Source: Heloderma charlesbogerti (lineage: Eukaryota; Chordata; Lepidosauria; Squamata; Helodermatidae). Taken from it: a DNA stretch of 64,000 nt. The stretch lies in contig JANEZZ010001479.1 in NCBI GenBank assembly GCA_026122225.1, positions 62,001 to 126,000 of the forward strand, read 5' to 3'. This document shows positions 60,426-64,000 of the stretch, in pieces; position 1 is the stretch's first letter, and each line of letters begins with the position of its first letter. Both the position numbers and the translations under genes were made by a program. The notes below the pieces were generated by a model, which was given only the letters and a program-made list of their open reading frames with translations, was not told the origin of the DNA and did not search any database.

Positions 60426-60479
<54 letters not shown>
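60426..60479 (+). repeat. (TC)n microsatellite
   Basis: About 26 TC units. Confidence 0.97.
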
Positions 60480-60482
<3 letters not shown>

Positions 60483-60948
60483 CTACCCGTTTATATGAAA
60501 AATAAGTGAATGATGAAACAGAGAGATGTCTGAAACTGTGTAGTTAAACATTTTGGCTTCTGCCTTCCTCAGTAACACTGTTGGGAATTTGGATGAACAC
60601 TTTCAGCCAGGTTCAAAGAACACTCAGGAGGCAATAATTCAAAGGAGTGTGGCATGTACCAGAGATTTGATTTTGGAGAAATAAACACTTTTAGATATAG
60701 CTGCTTCATCAGGCACTTATTTTTTTAATAGATATTTATTGAGAGTTTGGCAGTATCCATTGAGCAGACCCTACTTGGGTATAGTGCCTATAACAATTTG
60801 CATATGGCCTAAAGGCGCATTCCCCATCTGCTTGCTTTCCATAGCACATTTGAATTGGAGAAGAGGAAGCCCCCTTTGCAGCTTACTCCAAGCTCTGGAT
60901 ACTGACCCAGAGGCAGAACAGGAGAACATGAGTCAGAAATCGCATGGG
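60480..60948. other. unassigned sequence
   Basis: No gene or repeat family recognised. Confidence 0.35.
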
Positions 60949-60956
60949 GGGTGACA

Positions 60957-61393
60957 CAGGAATGGATGAGAAATTCGTTTCAGTCCATTTTTGATGAGGA
61001 TTTTGCCCAGTTTGTATGTTCCAGACTGAACATGGACTTAGGCACAGTCTGCAGTCGAAGTCCATACATTTCTGAGCTTGCAATGTGTTCCACAGACCCC
61101 CCCAATGCATCTGACAGCATGCACACATTTGAAAAATGTGCATGAAAAATGCGTCCTTTTGAAAAATGTGCACAAAAGCGCTCCGATCAACGGAAGGATA
61201 ATGTGTATATTTCAAAAATGCGCACAGTTGATGCATACATCTGGAAAAATACACACAAAAACAGAGACAGATCTTCATGCAAAAAGAAAGGAACAAAGCT
61301 CGCAATGAGATACAGACTTGGGTCAGAACCAGCTTGGAAATGGAATTCAGAAAACTTCGGTGAGCATGGGTTTTGCTGATTTGCACATCACTA
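60957..61393 (+). mobile_element. small hAT-type element, TTTCAGTTCATTTTT family, uninterrupted copy
   Basis: 437 bp from CAGGAATGGATGAGAAATTC to GATTTGCACATCACTA. Flanks GGGTGACA (60949-60956) and GGGTGCAA (61394-61401) match at 6 of 8. It is the best full-length guide to the family: CAGTCTGCAGTCGAAGTCCA, TTTGAAAAATGTGCATGAAA and GAACAAAGCTCGCAATGAG. Open frames across it lack motifs. Confidence 0.85.
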
Positions 61394-61556
61394 GGGTGCA
61401 AGAGGGGGAAGATCTGTAGGTGAGCAGATAAAAGACCAGCTCAGGCATAGTTCATAGTGGTGAAGAAGAACTATGAACTGTTAGCCTAGAACTCATGTGT
61501 TCCCAGCCAGCTCTCTAGGGGAGCAGCCTTGAGTCACTTATCTTCCATCGCCAGAG

Positions 61557-61785
61557 GTACCAAATGAGAATGTTGTTTTGCTTCATTTTTGACATGAGGT
61601 TGCCGCATTCACACCTTTGAACATGAACACATTTTTTTCCAGAGAAGCATTTCCATGCTTTAGTCTATGGGGGAAAGTGTGCATTTGAGTGAAAAGAAGA
61701 ACAGATCATAATTGAAAATGGGGGCAAGGTGGACTGAGCTTTGAGGTGGAACTCGGAGAACCTCGGCTACTCAAGTCTAGTTGAT
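61557..61785 (+). mobile_element. small hAT-type element, relative of 19856, decayed
   Basis: GTCTATGGGGGAAAGTGTGC, ATTTGAGTGAAAAGAAGAAC and GAGGTGGAACTCGGAGAACC correspond to the 3' half of 19856-20228. Ends are not recognisable. Confidence 0.6.
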
Positions 61786-62765
61786 TCTCCCACTGGTACC
61801 AAAAGGCCCACTGAGAGAACAGAGAATGTCAAACAACTGGGAATACAAAATGGCCAAGAACAGAGCATGTTCTCCCCGTGGGTGGGCTGGGGGCAGAGCT
61901 GGAGTGGCCTTCAGGGCTTGCATAACTATTTATTAAGGCTGGGCAGTATCACCCCACTTCACGGGACCACTTGTCCTCTATGTAGGGAGGAACATTATCA
62001 GCTGGGGCTATTGGAACAAGCAGTACTATGCATCTGGTGGGTGCCAGTCTGGGGAGAGCTGCACTAAAAATGTCCTCTGCTAAGCAAAGTATGGTTATCT
62101 TGAAGCAGTGAAGCCGTAACGTAAGTGGGCTGTTTGGAATTGCTATTCTTCTTTTAATTTGTCATTTACAAGAGTCTGGTAAATTAAAAAATGAGCAAAG
62201 AAATCCCCCTCTCTCATTCCATGCTTGTGGAATGGGCTCCTCAGGGTAGGAACTATTTGGTGCTTCTTGTTTTCAGCATCCATAAAACCCTTTATCGTGC
62301 TGAAAAATTATTCCTTAATTTTTATGGGCTTCTCGCTAAGGCTCTTGACGCTGATGGATAGTTCTATATCCTTGCCTCTCCTTGGAGTTTGCTGTGAGTG
62401 GATATTGTTCCCTGGGTGGGAAATAAAGGTAGGAAAGTGTCCATATTTAATTTACTGCTTGCAATAACCAGAGTTTTATCAACATTCCACCAACAAATTA
62501 TTCTTATTGTCAACTTCCTTTTGCCTGGAGCTGGGATGCTGAAAAGAAAATTGTGTTTTCACAAAACATGCATCATGAGATCACCTGGACCAGTGAGCGG
62601 CTGGAGATGGAAGTGATGTATGCAGTATTTGGCCTCATTGAGAATGAACAGCAGGAAGAAGCAACTTTCTAGGAAAAACCATTTTGTGATTTCCCCCAAG
62701 CAAGGATGATCTGTGCAGCAAAAAGCAAGCAGAGGGGGCTGTGGCTTCAAGGCATGTGATGCAAT
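61786..62765. other. unassigned sequence, about 1 kb
   Basis: No recognised gene or repeat; possibly unique sequence around 62090-62560. Confidence 0.35.
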
Positions 62766-62769
62766 CATT

Positions 62770-62890
62770 TCGCAGAAGTTAAGCTGGTCTGGGCCTGGCC
62801 ATTTCTTGGATGGGGGACCTCCTGGGGATCCCCTGTTTACTGTTTGGCATGGAAGAGAGGTGGAATATAAATGCAATTAATTAATGAAGC
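62770..62890 (+). mobile_element. 5S-rRNA-derived SINE with TATAAATG tail, second copy
   Basis: GCAGAAGTTAAGCTGGTCTG, GGCCTGGCCATTTCTTGGAT and GGGGGACCTCCTGGGGATCC follow the 5S internal promoter. The tail GAGAGGTGGAATATAAATGC with ATTAATTAA matches the type at 52875. Confidence 0.75.
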
Positions 62891-62895
62891 ACCGC

Positions 62896-63520
62896 ATAGA
62901 ATCATAGAATATTAGGGTTGGAAGGGGCCTACAAGGCCATCAAGTCCAACCCCATGCTCAATGCAGGAATCCAAGTCACAGCAGCTCTGACAGATGGCTG
63001 TCCAGCCTCGTTTTGAATGCCTCCAGTGTGGGAGAGCCCATCACCTACCTGGGTAATGGGTTCCATTGTCGTCTTGCTGTAACAGTCATGAACTTTTTCC
63101 TGATGTTCAGCCGAAATCTGGCTTCCTGTAACTTGAGCCCATGATTCCGTGTTCTATACTCTGGGATGATGGAGAAGAGATCCTGGCCTTCCTCTCTGTG
63201 ACAACCTTTCAAGGACTTGAAGAACTTGAAGGACTATCCTATCTCCCCTCAGTCTTCTCTTTTCAAGGCTAAACATGCCCAGTTCTTTCCGTCTCTCCTC
63301 AAGGGCTTTGTTTCCAGTCACCTGATCATCTTTGTTGCCCTCCTCTGAACCCTCTCCAGCATCCTTCTTCAAGTGTGGTGCCCAGAACTGGACACAGTAC
63401 TCCAGATGAGGCCTAACCAGTGCTGAGTAGAGGAGAACTAGGACTTCCCGGGATTTGGAAGCGATGCTTCTATTAATGCACCCCAAAAGAGCATTTGCCT
63501 TTTTTGCAGCCACATCACCT
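62896..63520 (-). mobile_element. CR1 LINE 3' fragment, minus strand
   Basis: From the inverted tail GAATCATAGAATATTAGGGT to GCATTTGCCTTTTTTGCAGC. Translation gives RPHLEYCVQFWAPHLKKDAG and KELGMFSLEKRRLRGDRIV, like 58838-60119, with small indels. 5'-truncated and dead. Confidence 0.92.
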
Positions 63521-63560
63521 CAATCTTATGGATCATTTTTATGGCAGGAAGAAAGCTTTA

Positions 63561-63929
63561 GGGCGCAATCCTATCCAGATAGGCAGCCGCCCCCAAACTC
63601 ACCTATCCAAAGCAGGGCAGGAGGAGCACGGAGGGCATCGCTCCCTCTGCACTTCTCCTGCCCTGCATTTTTGGCTAGACAGCCGATTGCGGCTGTCTAG
63701 CCACAGCAGGATGGAGCTGGGAAGGAGAATGTGCCTTACAGGCATTTCCACCCTCCCTGCCCTGGAACGCCCCACCCGTGCTCCTCTTGCTACTCCGAGG
63801 CAGCGCAGAAGTGGGGGGAGGCAGGTTCTCTGGGAACCAACCTCGGAGCGCGTGATCCAAGGTCAGTTCCTGGATAACATGATATCCTATGGTCACCTAG
63901 CCACTGCCTAGAGGCCATAGGATTGCTCC
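63561..63929. repeat. inverted-repeat element with GGGCGCAATCCTAT ends
   Basis: AGGGCGCAATCCTATCC at the left and CCATAGGATTGCTCCCT at the right are inverted copies with few mismatches. The GC-rich interior has a perfect 13-bp-stem hairpin. No coding capacity and no clear target duplication. Confidence 0.7.
63673..63702. repeat. perfect hairpin, 13-bp stem, ATTG loop
   Basis: GGCTAGACAGCCG, ATTG, then the exact reverse complement. It lies near the left-centre of the 63561 element; no T-run follows, so it is not a terminator. Confidence 0.95.
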
Positions 63930-64000
63930 CTCCACTGACTCCAGTCTATGGGGCAGATTATGGAGATGCAGCTCCATTCAAGTTTACACAGAGCCAGTGT

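Noticed and set aside
63673..63702. Bacterial-type terminator
   Set aside because: No T-run follows and the host is eukaryotic; it is an internal hairpin of a repeat.

Overview
This window looks like squamate reptile (lizard or snake) nuclear DNA. The evidence is the mix of repeats: two near-identical full-length BovB (RTE-clade) LINEs, tRNA-derived SINEs of the Sauria type ending in TATAAATGCAATAAATAAA, many CR1 3' ends (tail ATTCTATGATTCTATGA), L2-like tails, and a 1-kb GATA/GACA/GGAT tetranucleotide array. I see no host protein-coding exon, rRNA gene or functional tRNA gene. It reads as intergenic or intronic DNA built up by successive transposon insertions. The only long intact reading frame is the 1047-residue endonuclease-reverse transcriptase of a BovB copy on the minus strand (16398-19541).

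Layout. 1-5 kb: Sauria SINE, first hairpin-array DNA transposon, a 180-bp foldback, and a DNA transposon inside another DNA transposon. 5-14 kb: LINE tails, solo-LTR candidates, CR1 fragments. 14-20 kb: two tRNA-derived SINEs, each split by a hAT-type element, then the intact BovB. 20-28 kb: small hAT-type elements, a 93-bp x 9 minisatellite inside a hAT-like element, and a fourth hairpin-array element. 28-45 kb: CR1, L2 and hAT remnants, one SINE split twice, and LTRs. 45-53 kb: sixth hairpin-array element, then a second BovB inactivated by a 2-bp deletion and two CGA-to-TGA stops. 53-55 kb: tetranucleotide arrays. 55-64 kb: CR1 (one 1.3-kb copy with reverse transcriptase sequence), 5S-rRNA-derived SINEs and further small DNA transposons.

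Main result. Six dispersed elements (1544-2231, 3620-4042, 14202-14959, 26480-27286, 37232-37889, 45548-46417) form one non-autonomous family. They share ends beginning TAGGGATG. Five have exact 8-bp target-site duplications and the sixth matches at 6 of 8, which places them in the hAT superfamily. Their interiors are chains of alternating palindromes: a GC-rich type containing GCAAATGGCGGC and its complement, and an AT-centred type around CTACGTAAATATTTACGTAG. Several palindromes are still perfect over 34-40 bp. A second set of hAT-type elements (ends CAGGGG) inserts only at nnnTAnnn sites, including two independent insertions at the same base of two different SINE copies. The two sets therefore look like substrates of two different hAT transposases, neither encoded here.

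Limits. Repeat boundaries backed by target-site duplications are exact; others are good to about 10-30 bases. Family names follow remembered features of known families, not a database search. Unassigned stretches may hold regulatory DNA that only a cross-species alignment could show.
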